A program made the position numbers and the translations under genes. From the NCBI RefSeq assembly GCF_026151205.1, contig NC_087077.1, positions 8,299,983-8,363,982 on the forward strand: DNA of 64,000 nt. The letters run 5' to 3'. The DNA comes from Bolinopsis microptera. Taxonomy: Eukaryota > Ctenophora > Tentaculata > Lobata > Bolinopsidae. Shown piece after piece: positions 51,301 to 64,000 of the stretch. The notes beneath the pieces were generated by a model. The model had not been told where the DNA came from, did no database searches, and saw only the letters and a program-made list of their open reading frames with translations. How positions within the stretch are numbered: position 1 is the first letter of the stretch; every line of letters starts with the position of its first letter.

Positions 51301-54300
51301 GATGAGTTCAAGGCCATCGATCTCTTGTAGACTGACATGTCCCAAAACACTTTCGTCTGTAACGGGAGTTTTTTGTTCGTAGTCCTCTGATTCCAACCCC
51401 TTGATTTTAGCTTCCTGGTGTACCGGCCGTATTTTGGAGAGGACTGGAGAAGCTTTTTTGAGCGTCAAAAGATCTTTCAGATCACCCATCTGAGAGGCGA
51501 TCTCTTGGAGTTCGTCGGTAACCTTCATGAACCGTTCAGAGTCGGGAGCAATATCGTAGTTGCCAAGCATGTTCTTTATAGATTCTATTTCATTCTCAAA
51601 CTTCGTGCATCGCAGCTCTGCCTGCTCTATAACGATGGCATTTTCTCGTTCGCTCTTTCCGTTCTGACTACCCCTGAATCTACTGGAAGTTACTTCATCT
51701 TTCGTGTCGGATAGTTTATCTGCTAGTAGAGTAACCTTCTCCTGAAGTATCTCCAGAATTGGAGAGAGGCAATCCGAATTATCGACATTCTCTGATTCCT
51801 TGCTGCTTCTTAATTCTTCTGCTATCATCTGCATCTCTTGTTGAGTTGTTTGCAGAAGCAGCTGATAGTGGTCAAGTGAACATTGGTGTTCCTCGACTGT
51901 CATCTGAACGTTGTCTTCAATCTCAAGGACCTTATCAAGGGTAATCGTTAACTCACTGTCCTTGTCACTGCCCGATAGATTGTGTTGGATTGCTTCAATG
52001 TCTTCTTTCAACAAGTCAAGTTCTCCTAGTACGTCTGTGGTACGTTCACTTTCTAACAACAGCTCATCATTGAGATTTGTGAGAGATTCATTGATGTCAT
52101 TGATACCTTTACAGCTCTTTTCAATTATCACTTTGTTATCAGCAGTAACCTTATCTGCTTGTTGTTCGAATAATGACACCATTTTCTGCAGTTTCTTAAT
52201 GTGGGCGTTGTAGACATTCCCATCTGAAGTCTGGCGTTCAAGTTCCTGTTTGAACTTCTGATAGAGCTTCCTGTATTCTTCATCCTTCTTGTCCATTAGC
52301 ATCTGCATATCCTCGATACGTTTTTTGTACTTGTCCATGGCAAGTCCATCCTCTGGGACGTAGCCTCCCTGAATTTCAAGTTCAGTCGGAGGTGCAATAC
52401 TCCCTAGACTTCCACTCTTAAAGTTGAGATCGCAAATGCTTCCTTTTTGGGAGCTTGCTACACTGCTACGTTTTAAAGAGTCACGGAGATCCCGAATTTG
52501 GCGATCTTTCTCGCCGATGACATGATTAAAACTAGCTGTATCTTCCAGCCAAACGCTGTGTACGGAAGATGATCGTCGCATAGCATCACCTCCCTCATAA
52601 TCCATGAGCTTTGTCTTTAGATAAGTTACCTCTGTTTCCAATTGTTTTCGAGATTCAAAGAAAGCCTGGCTATCAGCCAAGTTTTTGGCTTCTGCTTTGT
52701 TTATTATCTCTTCACTCTTAAGGATTGACTCATCCTGCTCTGCAATAAAAGATTTCAGCTCTTTTATCTCATTTTCAAGTTGCTTCGCGGTTTCAGTATG
52801 TACTTTAAAGTTCGTATCGATTTCTTCAAGAAGACAGCTATTTTCGGTTTCATGATCGTTACACTTCTCCAAAAGATTATTGTATTTGTTCTGCAGCTCA
52901 ACGTTCTTTGTCACCAGTTCTTGCTTTGTCTTGTCCTGTTTGCTGAGTATGGAATTGATTTCATTGTTCTTTTCCTCGATCGTCTTTTCCTTCATGGTAA
53001 TCGTCTTTTCCAGTTCGTCAATCTTCTGGTTATCGTTTTGTAAGGAAAGGCGTACTTCCAATTTGCTTTTGTCTGATTTAAGAGATCTGATTTGTTCCCG
53101 AAGACCATCTTCTTGATCTAACAGGTCTTCCACCTGCATTTCCAAATCTTCAACATTCTTTTTTAGGTTCTTAATAATTCTATCTGATTCTGAATTAAGA
53201 TCAGGGTGGTCATCAGTTTTCATTTCTTTAGCACGCATTTCAAGTAATTTGTTCCCCCTCTCAGCTCTCTCTTTATCAAACACAGCCTTTTCAAGTTTCA
53301 TCTTGAGGTCAGATACCTCTGATTCTAACTGTCTGTCATGTTCTGAAGCTTCATTAAGACTAGATTCCAGGATATCAAGTGCAATTGATTCCTCTCTAAG
53401 AATGTTATGCCTCTGTTGGGCAATCTCCAATTCTGCTTTCAGGTTTTTCAACTGACGATTGATGGTATCATACTGCTCATCTTTGGCAAGTAGATTGTCC
53501 TGTTGAATCTCAATAAGATTTTCAAGGTTCAAAAGTTTGGTAACTACTTCATTGAACTCAACATTTTTGTCCTCAAGATTTTGTTCGAAACGTTTGTTGA
53601 TACTCTTTGCCTGTCCTAATTCCTTTTTCAAAGATTCATTTGTCAAAAGAGTTTCCTCGATTTCCAGTTTATGACGTTCTTCCTTGATATGCTGACTTTC
53701 CTTTAACGACGCAATCTTTCTAGCATTGTTCGCATTCATTCTTTTCAAGTCCTCTTGCAAGTCTGTAATCTTCTGTTTCTTAAGATCGATCTCTGTCTGC
53801 AACCGACTGTGGCCTTTTCCATAGTGATCTTTCATTTCAGCGATTACGTCACGTTTTTCATCTATCGGCGATATCTTGCTCAGGATGTCTAAAGCAAGAC
53901 GATCTGTCAAAACTTTGCATTCGTCCTTCAGTGAGGTATTTTCTTTTTCAAGCATTTTCAACACATCGGATTGCCTTTCGTCTTCCAGCATTTCGTTCAA
54001 CATTTCTACTTCTTCCTCAAGATTTTTCATGGCTTTCTCATGGTCATCTTGATTCATTCGTACTTGTTTCTGCAGATTTTCTATCCTTTGTCCATATTGA
54101 TTATCAGCTTCAGCAATCTCTGTGCTTATCTCGGCAAATTCGGAGTTGAGGGTGTCGATTTCAGCTTTCAATGCCTCATTATTCTTCTGCAGCTTGTTTA
54201 TCTGATCATCTTTACCCTTGAGACGTTTCTTGAATTCATCGCTATCAAGAGTGACCAAATCCTCGTCATCTAACATTAACTTTTCACACATTTTCTCTGC

Positions 54301-57300
54301 TTCGTCCAAATTCTGAGCAAGGTTATTCAGTGATTCCTCGGAATCTTTACCAGATAACCTCTCCTGAAGATCAAATTCAAGTTCTTCAACTCTTCTTTCA
54401 AGCATGATTCTATCCCGCTTCTCATTTTCAAGTTGTTCTATCAATGATTTGTCAGCTGGATCTGTACCACTTAACGCGATCTCCAATTCTCTTTCAAGAT
54501 CAGCAATCCTCGAGTTTAGAGCTAACATTTGAGCATCATGTTCATCAGAAAGAATTGCTATTGTGTCCTCAAGATGAATATTATCATGGAGGCTGTCTTC
54601 CAAGTTCTGTTCAAGAATCTCAAGTTCTGCTTGGGGATTTGCAGGTGTTACAGAAACAGATATTCCCCGCCTCACATCAGATTTTAGTTGCATGATTTCT
54701 TCATCTTGCTCATACAATTGGTCTTCAAGATCATTAATCTTCCCTTTCAGCAACTCGTTTTCTTTTTCTGCACTTTCCAGAGCAAACTTTCCTTCTTCAT
54801 TTTCCTTTCTAACCTCATTCAGTCTATCAGATAAAACTCTGAGAGGATTAGGTTTGGGTAAAATCAAGGTGGGTGACTGATTTGGGGAGTTGTCAGAATG
54901 TGTTGGTGATGGTGCTGTGATATTTATCTCCGGAGGGGGAGGTGGAAGAGTCTCAGAATCAAGAGATAATTCCACAACAGAAAGGAGTTCGTCCTTTGAA
55001 GTCTCCAATTCGGTTAGCTTGTTCGACAACTTTTTATTGCGCTCTTTCTCCGCATCTAAATGTTTTTTCAGTTCAAGGACTGATTCGTTGATACTTCCAG
55101 AAGTGTCATCAAGGATGGAATTCTCAAGTTTCGTCTGGAGATCTATAATAACGCTTTCATAGTTGAAGGAGTTGTCATCAAGCTGCTCCATTGCATAGCT
55201 GAGCTCCTGGTTCAGTTGAGTATTTTCCTCGAAGGATTGATTAAGTTTCTTTTCTAAAATCATTAGTTTTCCTTTAAAATGATTCACTTCTTCACGATGC
55301 AAGACTTTCATGTTCTCTATTTTTTCCGAAGAATCTTTCTTAACAGGCTTCCTTTCTTCGGGAGATAGTTGGTTCATTTTTTCTTCAAACTTGTTCTTCA
55401 AGCCTCCAACTTTTCTGTTTGGTGATTCTTTCACAAGGGAATTTAGCTTCTTCACCTCTTCCTTTAGCTTACTATTTTCCTTTTTGAGATCATCCATAAG
55501 CTTAGGATAGAAATTCTTTTTCTTCAACTCCTCAATGTGTTGGTCTTGAGAGTCAATCGTCTTGTTTAGATCAGAAACGAGGTTATCATGCTTAGAAAGT
55601 GTGGTCACCAATACCTTTTCCAACTCTTGAACTTTCTTCTGTGACTTTTCCAGCATTCTCTTGTTTTCCTCTAAATCATACTTGACATCTTCAAGTTGTC
55701 TTTGGGTGGGTCTTCTTGATTTGATGTCCTCAAGTTCAGCTAAAAGTTCGCCACATTTTTTATTATAACGCTTTGAAATCGCAGTCTCCCTGATGATAGA
55801 CTTCCCAAGATCATCAATTATCTTTACAAGTTCCTCATTATTTAGACCCAAATCATTGATCCTCTTCTTGAGATTTCTCAGGATTTCCAGACCTATCTTC
55901 GAATTAAGTTGATTTTTAGCAGGACTGCTCCCAGAAGTTGGCTGGAAGTCTTCCGAAGACAAGTTAGCCATGTTCTTTTCAAATTCAGCATCTAAATCCA
56001 GGGGAACTGTTTGGAGCGATCTTTCTAGATCTTCAATAACATCACGAGACTTATCCTGCTCGTCCTGGGAAAGGTTAAAAGTTACATAGAAATTCTAGCT
56101 ACAATGAGCTAAATTTTATGACATTTTAATAGTTTAAAAAGAGCAAAAGCGCTTCAGCTTAGAAAGGGTAGCGTGGAATTTTCTAGGGCAGCGTGAATAA
56201 TCTAGGCTTAATCATACAACAGCGCAATAAACTATGAAGTAATTTATCATTCCTTAACAAACCTATATTCGTTCGTCAATCACCAATGAAAGTGGATGCG
56301 GATTCAGCGAAAATCTGAGCCAATCAAGATAGAAATATGTACTTACTACCTGCAGTGCATGCATTAAAGCATTGTTTTGGTCGATCAGATTCTCGTTTTG
56401 CCGTTTGTATTTCTCCTCGGCTCGAGACAGCTCCCACTCTAGTCTTTCCGTTTCATTCTCCATTAGGTCTGTTCTACTGTAATACTCCATCAGTTCCGCC
56501 TGTAGAGAGGCAGGTTAAATTTGAGAACATGGAAGAATACTGCTAAATTCTGAATCACGATGTAACTATAAAACAGTAGTATCAAAGGTCTCGGTATCAC
56601 AAGTAATTTGGTAATTATAATTTGGTTACTTGCAGAGTAACCCAACTACCTGACTAGTCCGGAGTTGTTCCATTAAAGAGTCTTTCTGCTGCCGGTTTCT
56701 CTCCTGGAGCATCTCTATCTCCTTCTGGTGGAGCTGTTCTGTGCCCTGACAAACAGATTATAATACTTAATATGAGTATTAATTAAGTATCAATCATAAT
56801 GTTTTAAACTGCTAGTTGTTATTGATAGTAAGCTGTGATTCGGCCGGCAAAAGGTATATTCGAAAATCAGTCTGTATAATGATTTGCAGGTGACTTTTCA
56901 GACACAAACCTTGAGTTCTTCCATGGTTTTATTCAGGAGTTGATTTTTCTGGGACACATCCTGAAGGAGTTTAGCTCTCTCTTCCTCGTATACCGCCTGC
57001 ATCTCTTGTGGATCCGCTGAGAATAAACTCATGTTAAAAAGAGAGATTGGGAATAAAAAATCGCGAGTAAACGAATACTAATACATAGTATGTAATAATT
57101 CTGAAATCATTTTCTTATAACTTACGATTGAAAGGCACTGGATAAGCATTTAGAACAAAGCGAAGGGCAGTCTTGTTATAAAGTAAGAAAATAAGATTCT
57201 ACGTGTTACAGGGGATTGCGATGTGGATTCAGTCTTATCAGGTGACTATATAGATTGAACCTCCGACCACCAAAACCTTATTTCAGTAAATACAAGCCCA

Positions 57301-57482
57301 ATAATAAGAAACTCTGCGAAGTCAATACAGGACAGGAGAACTACAAACTTACAATTAACTGACACAAGTGCGTCAGTTAGCGCGTCAATCTGCTCCTCCA
57401 GATGGCTCAGAGAGGTCTCGTTGGTTCGAATAGAATCGTTTACATTCTGTGCAACACCCTTCAGTGCAGGTGATGTTGACAT
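48322..57482 (-). CDS. Giant coiled-coil protein, exons 1-12
   Basis: Exons on the minus strand: 57482-57353 (ATG), 57016-56910, 56745-56650, 56499-56350, 56064-50338, 50163-50076, 49944-49853, 49678-49560, 49343-49229, 49064-48969, 48867-48790 and 48456-48322. All borders are AG/GT and all phases agree. These exons give about 2,310 residues, and about 2,410 with the two 3' exons at 25970 and 21676. The 5,727 nt exon 5 encodes 1,909 residues. Almost the whole protein is heptad-patterned, Leu/Glu/Lys-rich coiled coil; breaks include a Pro-rich segment (LPPPPPEINITAPSPTHSDN, near residue 360 of exon 5) and a Ser-rich linker (SSSVHSVW). The N-terminus (MSTSPALKGVAQ, then LSHLEEQIDALTDALVS) resembles an oligomerisation helix. 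The length and organisation fit a centrosomal/ciliary scaffold or golgin tether, but I recognise no diagnostic domain (no GRIP, motor or SMC head), so the family is unassigned. Confidence 0.9.
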
Positions 57483-60133
57483 CTCAACTTCATATTATCT
57501 TCACTGGTTCTACAAACAGAAAAACGGGTGAAATCTACATATTTGGGCAAACAAAGTAGAGGTTAGGTAAGGGTTTAGGCTATTATATCAGTGTGTGATA
57601 GTGTGTGAACTCTCAGCTCCACTATCTGAATTATACACAGACGTATAACCCGGGGTAAATTTTGGTATAATTAGATTTTATTAGATAATAAATCCAGTGA
57701 TAATACGACTAAATGCCCGATTTCGTTCCAGCTGAAACTCCATGAACCTTCGAGATGTCTTACCATATAAATCAAGATCTTTCTCAGTCACTGAACGGTG
57801 ATCAAATTTACAATGGTTAACTGCTGGTGAACTTTTAACAAACTGCAACTACAAGTACGGTAACTATAATAATGTGGTAAAACTGCAGGGCCGAGCTACT
57901 GCCAGAGCAACTCACACTGTTACCATGGAAACGGGCAGAGGTCCAGTCCGGCTAGAATTTCAAACTATGTACTCCTCTAGGTGGCATCAAATCAGTCCTG
58001 TCAATATTGCAAGGTTCTAGAGGCACATTCTTGGAGTGTAACGTGATTTTGAGAGTTAAACAATGCAAGACGACCTATACCTTTGATTGAAACCTTTAAA
58101 AATGTTTAGCAAGCATTTGTTCAAAGATGACATTAGTACATTGTAATCCTTGCTAGGGTGCGATAAGCGCTGTTTAATTGAACCAGAATTTGCAACCGTG
58201 CCCCAGGTATGTGACTAGGTGGCCTCCTAATAATGACGAGGAGGCCCACATCGTGCCCGTACCTTGATTCCACCCAACTCCGTCATTCCATAATAGTCAT
58301 GCACTTGATTCATTTAAACAAAACAAGGTTAATATTTGACGATGATACAGTTACGATATTCTCAGGATAGGTTAGAGAAATTTTAACAGAAGTTTCAACT
58401 TCAACCTTAAAGATTCTGAAAATATGTAAACCTTAAATTGTGATTTAATCAGGAATCATTAAATCTTTCACCTAGTTAACGAGAATTAATCACATTCTAA
58501 TAATCTAATTGTTTTAAGTATATTATCGGAGTGATTCTACAAAGACATCAACCGATGTTTCAGGCGACCGTTGGTTAAATAGAGTAATTTAGAATGTGAT
58601 AAAAGAATCTGGCATCTTGCCCATAGATGCAGTTAGAATAGATTGAAAATATCCTAAGCAACAAAACTCAAAATACTCTTCAAGTATTAATATAGCTACT
58701 GAGTTTCAAGCGGCATCAGTAATTTTATTTTCTCAGACCTACAAATGAATTGATTAATTTTGGCAAGCATCGGTGGGAAGCGCCTACATTATTATCAACC
58801 GATAGACAAAAGCCTAAAACTTTGATCTACAACCATACGACCGGGCGGATATAAGCTTTTAAGAGCAGAAACTAAGGCTCGAACAAAAGATTAGAGTAGT
58901 TTACTGAGAGTCGATGGTGTAGATTAACAATAGAGGATTTAGCGGGGACTCAACACTTGGGAACCCCGCAAAGAGGCCCCCAAATAGGCTTGGAGACAAC
59001 GTCACAAGTAAAGCGCGATACATTGATACAATGAGATGATCTGCTAGTGCACCAACTGATAGGGCTCAGCGAGTAACGGTAACTGTGAATCTGAACGGAG
59101 CCACTCTGTGCTCCTATAACTCGGGATCTTCAGTCTCCAGGTGGCAATAATGCAACTCAATAACTTTAATTGGTACCGTCGTTTCCTTCTCCACCTGCAC
59201 TATTGGAGGAGAATAGCGATTGTAATCTGAAGATACGGAGAGTTCAGTCTCATCTAATTTACAGGGTGTGAAGCTGATAAGTTCTGTACCTCAAACATAT
59301 CATAGAGTAACACTAACAATTATCTAGGGAATTATCAATAAGTAAGTTCCTGTTTTATGATTCCCAAATGACGCGAAACCTAAGCTGCTGAACCAGAAAG
59401 ATTTTAATTCGATATTTAATTCTATCATTGATGATTTTGGTTTCTTCTGAAGCTTCAAAATTAAAATTAATAAGAGATCACTGATAGAAATCACTAATGA
59501 GTTGTTCTAGTTTCTCAGAGAATGCTATATCATGACAATTACTCGACTTATCACTTACGACTAGTTAGGGCGGCTTCAATGTCCGAGCAGATATGATTTT
59601 TCTCCAAATCTGTCTATCCAGTATGAACTTGTTAATTTCTTTGCTGTTGTCAATAGATCATCGTTATAAATGTTTAATTGGATCTTAATTTTTCCGACAT
59701 AGATACACATTACACAAGCTTTTTATTTTCCCATCCAAACTGTTGCCTTATAATATTCTAGATATTCATATAGTTATCAAAATGTACAAAATTCCTACTT
59801 TCCTTAACGAGGCTATAGCTCGTTTATGCATGGTAATAATATTGAATATTGAATATTTAATGTAATAATATTACCGGTCTCTCTCTCGACTCTCTCCGCT
59901 GGTTCTAACTGTTGAGTAACACTAACAATAACAGTAAACCACAAGAAAGCCTGATCATTAAATTGAGTATATAACAATATTAAAAGATCGTGATGTGGAA
60001 ATGATTTATTAGCACGTACAGTCTAATGCGAACGTTTTGCATCTTACTTTAGTATTTTTACTTTGACGTACAGGTGATTTCTTCCAATGAATGGGCATAT
60101 GCAGTAACGATTTGGTCAAGGTTGGTAAGTTTA
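57483..60133. other. Upstream flank of the giant coiled-coil gene
   Basis: AT-rich, without a recognisable exon; contains the presumed promoter region immediately upstream of 57482. Confidence 0.45.
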
Positions 60134-60141
60134 GGTAAGAA

Positions 60142-60621
60142 CTAAGATGAGAAGTACGAATGAGTCGGACTTTTCAATTTACTCGTATCGTACGTACTTT
60201 TCAGTTCTACTGAAAAGTCCTCCTTCTAGAAATCGATGGAAGAGTTCTAAATCGCATGTTACGGACTAATATTGAGCGTTTTCAAAATTTGTGTTTCTAT
60301 ATTATATTCCAATCGTCGATTAACTTAAAGTTTAACTTTAAGAGAAACAAGCTGTTTAAATAAGTAAATTGTCTAGTAATTTTGTAAAATTTTTGTTTTT
60401 TCAAATGCTTGCCTGACCTAAGAATTGTATGTTTTATTTGTTCGCGAACGGTATATTTTCTCTAAAATCGGCAAACAATTACATTTTACAACGGCCCCGA
60501 TGATAATAATTCAAAAACAATAAAATTCTATCTGAATCGTACTTCGTATGAGTCGGACTTTTCAAAGTTGCGTACAAGTACGTACTTTTCCCCCTAAACG
60601 AGTCCGTACTTCTCATCTTAG
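60142..60621. mobile_element. 480 bp hAT-type MITE with 8 bp target-site duplication
   Basis: Terminal inverted repeats CTAAGATGAGAAGTACG, flanked by GGTAAGAA on both sides (60134-60141 and 60622-60629). The right 171 bp is repeated at 42160-42330. Subterminal motifs TGAGTCGGACTTTTCA and GTACGTACTTTTC occur near both ends. Non-coding. Confidence 0.95.
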
Positions 60622-60629
60622 GGTAAGAA

Positions 60630-62444
60630 TATCGCATGTTAGATTGAGAAGTCATTTCAACGTCAATTAAAATACAAATATAACACAATGTACACATTAT
60701 TTAGTATATCATACCGTTTAAGGCGGTCACTATAACGTGAAAAGCTATATTGTAAGCACTAGCAAATAGTTGAGGTCACGACTTATCGTACGTGTTGCTT
60801 AATCTTGTTTGGCTACTTCTGTTGGCCCTGTCGGTCTGAGAGTTTTAAATAACAATCTTGTTTCTGGTTTCATAGATTTAATAAATAATTTGTTGTTTTT
60901 AAAGTTTTAACACACGATTCAGACGGGAATTTGCATTTTTCATCTTTTTCTAAGATTTTTGTATCCCCCATTTCTGGAGCAGGAAGTTGGAAATCTTAAT
61001 AGAAATTTAAAACTCATTCATGATTCAAGTGAAAAGAGTTGGACTTCTTCAGTTCTCCTCAGGGCCCAGACTTCTCCGTACACTACCATCTAAGCACTCA
61101 ACACTTCACAGTTCACTTCCAGCTCCAATTTTATGAAATCAGAACAAACCTGAACATACCTGGAACAAGCCTAGAAGAAGGAAATATGTTCGTTTTGTAA
61201 AGAATCACAACCGATGGGAAGGATAACTATTCATGTTTATTGTACCATGGTGTTAGTGTTAACTGTTACTGCTAACTTCGTAACGTCGTTATTTTAGCGG
61301 GTTTGTGAGAAATTCCACGAGCACTCTATAGTTACATTATTTCAAAAGACTTAGGATTTTGTTCTTTTACAATTTATATCCTGTTACGCTCCTATATCCT
61401 GTTACGCTCCTCCTATTAGGATAATCTATAGCAACACAGCGAATTTGTTCTTGATTAATCTTTTATTAGCTGGGCAAGTGAAACGATAGTTTGCAGTCAT
61501 CGATTAGTCCCCACAGCCCCACACGTGATAATAAAATAAACGTCACGTGATTGTGATACGCCGTATGTGATGTCAGACACGTCATTATGTCAACTGTGTA
61601 ATTTGTATAGGAAGTTCTTGTCCTTGTAGGAAATGGGAAGTGAATATCTTGCTTTATTTTGTCTTGATTTTCAGATTTTGTGCTGCTGCCAAGTGGCCTG
61701 TGATTGTTTTGAGAAAAGTCAACGTTTTCAATTAAGTGTGGGTGATGAAAACTTGTACTGTTATCAATCGTTTTAATCACGTGTTTCAATACAGAGAAAT
61801 GCAAAAACACATATGTACAGACAAAACGGTTGCGCTCAACTGGAGACATGCTTAAATGAATTATAATCAACGGCAAATTATTGCCATTTGTCTGGTGTTA
61901 AGCTGAAGTAAATGTAAAACGGGTTTTATCATTACCACTACTAGGTGCTAGTACTGATACAGAGGTCCTAGGTTTCTTGCACAATGCACTGCACATTTAA
62001 GAATTTTGTTTTGATTCTCGATTAGTCTGCTCGCTATTTATGACATGGCATTTTCTCTCAATTTCATATCGAATCGATGGCGAACAATTCTCACTTCTTT
62101 TCTATTGCACATTGCCGTCCGATACCCGTCCCGAATTATACACAAAGAGCTGAGAGCTTAGTCAGCTTTACTTTAATGTATTTTTTTATGAACGTACTAA
62201 TTTCTTGATAAGAGTTGTTTTTTTTTAATATGGTGAAAAAGGCAACACGAATTCATCTCTTGAATTAATAAAAAATGATGATCCAGATCAGTGATGATCA
62301 CTTCCCCACAATATCTTAATGAGAACCTGCTCACCGCTCACCACTTCTAGCTTCTTGCCATGTATTACTTAGCATGATAGTCAAGCTTCATCACCTGAAT
62401 TTTTTTTGAATATTTATCACCCAGCGGGTATACTTACCGGTAAG
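60630..62444. other. Intergenic and promoter region of the oxygenase gene
   Basis: AT-rich. The 136-codon frame at 61466-61876 (minus) has no coding features. Two tandem TATATCCTGTTACGCTCC copies occur near 61380. No gene supported. Confidence 0.45.
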
Positions 62445-63686
62445 ATGGCAACTTACAATAAAAGAGAACTACCAAAACTGGACTTGGACCTACTGAACGG
62501 TTCTGAGGCTGACCTAGCTGACCTAGTGTTGATAGCAGAGAGATCACTGAAGGAGGTGGGATTCTTTGTTATCAAGAATCATGGAGTATCCGAGGATACC
62601 ATCAGGCGAACTTTTGGTTAGTGTATAGTAGAAAAATTGAACACAAGTTTAGTTTTCCATAGTTATTAGTTAATCTGAACTTTTAGAGATGGAATTATTC
62701 TGAACTGCATGAGCCACACAAAATTTAAATCAAGATGCTCTTAGCTGATGGACAATCCCCAAATTTGATGACCAACATAATCTTTTTTACTATTCAAGGC
62801 ATATCTCGACGGTTCTTCGACCTGGACGTCTCACAGAAATCAAAAGTGAGAATGACCTCAGACTACCCTTACGGTTACGAGAAAGCCGAGATACTTTCCC
62901 AATCTCTAAATGGAGAAGGGGTAACTCCTGATCCTAAGGAAACTTATAACATCAAGGTGAGGGAAGCTTACACAGGATGCCTTGTGAAGTATTGTTTCGG
63001 TATAGAGCAAAAGATCATCAGTGCTTACTAACCAGTCATTTGGTTTTTTTGGTCAAACTTAGACTTAGTTGGAAAAAACCAACGTTACTGACAGGTTGAC
63101 TGCTTCAGGTATCAGACCCGAGATGGCCAGATGAACCATTGGAGTTCAAAGCAATTGTGATGGAGTACTGCAATGCCATGTGGACCCTCGCTAGGAAGAT
63201 CCTGCGTCTCTTTGCTCTGGTGCTACGACAGAGCGAAGACTTCTTTGATGACAAATTTCCCACAGGTAAAGCACTGATTTCGAGCATATCCTTCCATTGT
63301 AACTGAAACCCAGCATAGCTTAAACTTCTAATCAGGTTCATTAAATAAAATGTATTCGGAAACGAATAGAGATTCAAGAAACTTTAATTAAGAGCCTAGA
63401 AGGTACTGAACATAAGTTGACCGTGTGCTCGTTGTGTCCACTGTCCCTCCCCACACCAATGTAATTGTAAACACTGATTATATCCCAGATAATATGACAG
63501 TATTCCGTCAACTGAACTACCCTCACGTGGCCCCGGGTCCGGACCGGATCAGAGCCTCACAACACACGGATTACGGAGTACTGACTATACTGGCTCAAGA
63601 TAACGTTGGGGGACTTCAGGTCAAACTTCCGGGACAAGAATGGGAGGACGCGTCAACTCCACAGGGCTGTCTTCTTGTTAACATTG
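62445..63686 (+). CDS. 2-oxoglutarate/Fe(II)-type oxygenase, isopenicillin-N-synthase-like (5' part)
   Basis: Exons: 62445-62616 (ATG, phase 1), 62799-62956, 63109-63265 and 63489-63686, with all phases matching; the remaining exons are off the window. The product so far is about 228 residues. Residues 9-57 (LPKLDLDLL to KEVGFFVIKNHGVSEDTI) are the N-terminal DIOX_N fold of this superfamily. Exon 2 carries FFDLDVSQKSKVRM and a YPYGYEKAE loop. Exon 4 (MTVFRQLNYP, then ASQHTDYGVLTIL, then GGLQVKLPGQEW) gives the first two iron ligands, His and Asp of HTD; the distal His and the 2-oxoglutarate-binding RxS lie beyond the window. Relatives use O2 and Fe(II), often with 2-oxoglutarate, to oxidise small molecules or peptides; isopenicillin N synthase itself uses no 2-oxoglutarate. 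Which subtype this is depends on the missing C-terminus. Confidence 0.92.
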
Positions 63687-64000
63687 GTACGAGAATAAAT
63701 ATGTAAATATTAGGTGAAATCATATGAAGTTAGAAGTGAGAGTACAGGGAAACTGTTTGTGGGAACAAATTGCTGAGACTCAATATCACAAATTAGAAGG
63801 TTGCTCTTACTGTTATAAAACTGCAACACTAAAAGAAAAGATAACGAGTATAAAGGATATTAGTGTTATGTGCAGTTATGCCAGTGAAACTGATGTACTC
63901 ACCTTTAGGTGTTAGCTCTAGTAGAATCGCCGGAACTATATAGTCGTTCATGTTAAACGTGATATGGAAATAGAGGGTGTTGTTAGCTAATAGGGGGTGG
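63687..64000. other. Intron of the oxygenase gene running off the window
   Basis: Follows the GTACG donor at 63687. No continuation of the oxygenase (the expected block leading to the distal His) appears before the window end, so the next exon is outside. The 63-codon frame at 63724 is not convincing. Confidence 0.6.

Noticed and set aside
50350-55510. Plus-strand frames opposite the giant coiled-coil exon
   Set aside because: Shadows of a Leu/Glu/Lys-rich coding strand; Ser/Phe/Leu-rich and with no independent support.
61466-61876. 136-codon minus-strand frame
   Set aside because: No domain, no biased composition and no splice context; plausible by chance at this length in a 64 kb window.

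Overview
The window is eukaryotic nuclear DNA from an invertebrate animal. It is AT-rich. Genes have GT-AG introns, mostly 100-400 bp, and the protein families are animal ones: a PDXDC1 homologue, rhodopsin-like GPCRs, an F5/8C-like plus sushi protein, and single-pass PPxY-tail membrane proteins. Transposable elements are plentiful. A non-bilaterian marine animal fits best. A ctenophore is my leading guess, because a 2-oxoglutarate/Fe(II) oxygenase of the isopenicillin-N-synthase-like superfamily is present and genes are nested in large introns. The sequence alone does not prove the phylum.

Layout. (1) 1-4362, minus strand: ten recognisable exons of a PDXDC1-like gene; its 5' exon(s) were not found and its 3' end lies off the window. 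(2) 5101-14037, plus strand: three tandem paralogues of a small type I membrane protein with a Cys-rich ectodomain and a PGYPAQPQ repeat tail ending in PPPY. The 5' flank of the third copy has been split by a GA microsatellite and two mariner-type MITEs. (3) 15015-16951, minus strand: a small six-exon gene of unknown family. (4) 16952-21454: gene-poor, with tRNA-like SINE pieces and a degenerate foldback. (5) 57482 to 48322, minus strand: a giant coiled-coil gene with one 5.7 kb exon; two exons at 25970-25881 and 21676-21455 continue it in phase, which would make a gene of about 36 kb and 2,400 residues. The 22 kb intron this implies would hold two nearly identical tandem GPCR genes (minus), an F5/8C-sushi gene (plus), a 4.2 kb foldback transposon and a 1.6 kb compound satellite. 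The last intron holds a LINE with an intact 1,079-codon ORF. (6) 62445-63686, plus strand: the first four exons of the oxygenase gene, cut by the window end.

Mobile DNA is the most informative structural theme. The tandem duplication carrying the GPCRs provides empty sites for a 798 bp hAT-type element and a small poly(A) retroposon, dating both after the duplication. Two further hAT-type elements have perfect 8 bp target-site duplications. No operon-like or defence-system-like arrangement was found. The candidates for biology worth following are the nested GPCR pair, the repeat-tail membrane protein cluster, the giant coiled-coil gene with its host-intron structure, and the oxygenase because of its possible link to ctenophore luciferin chemistry.
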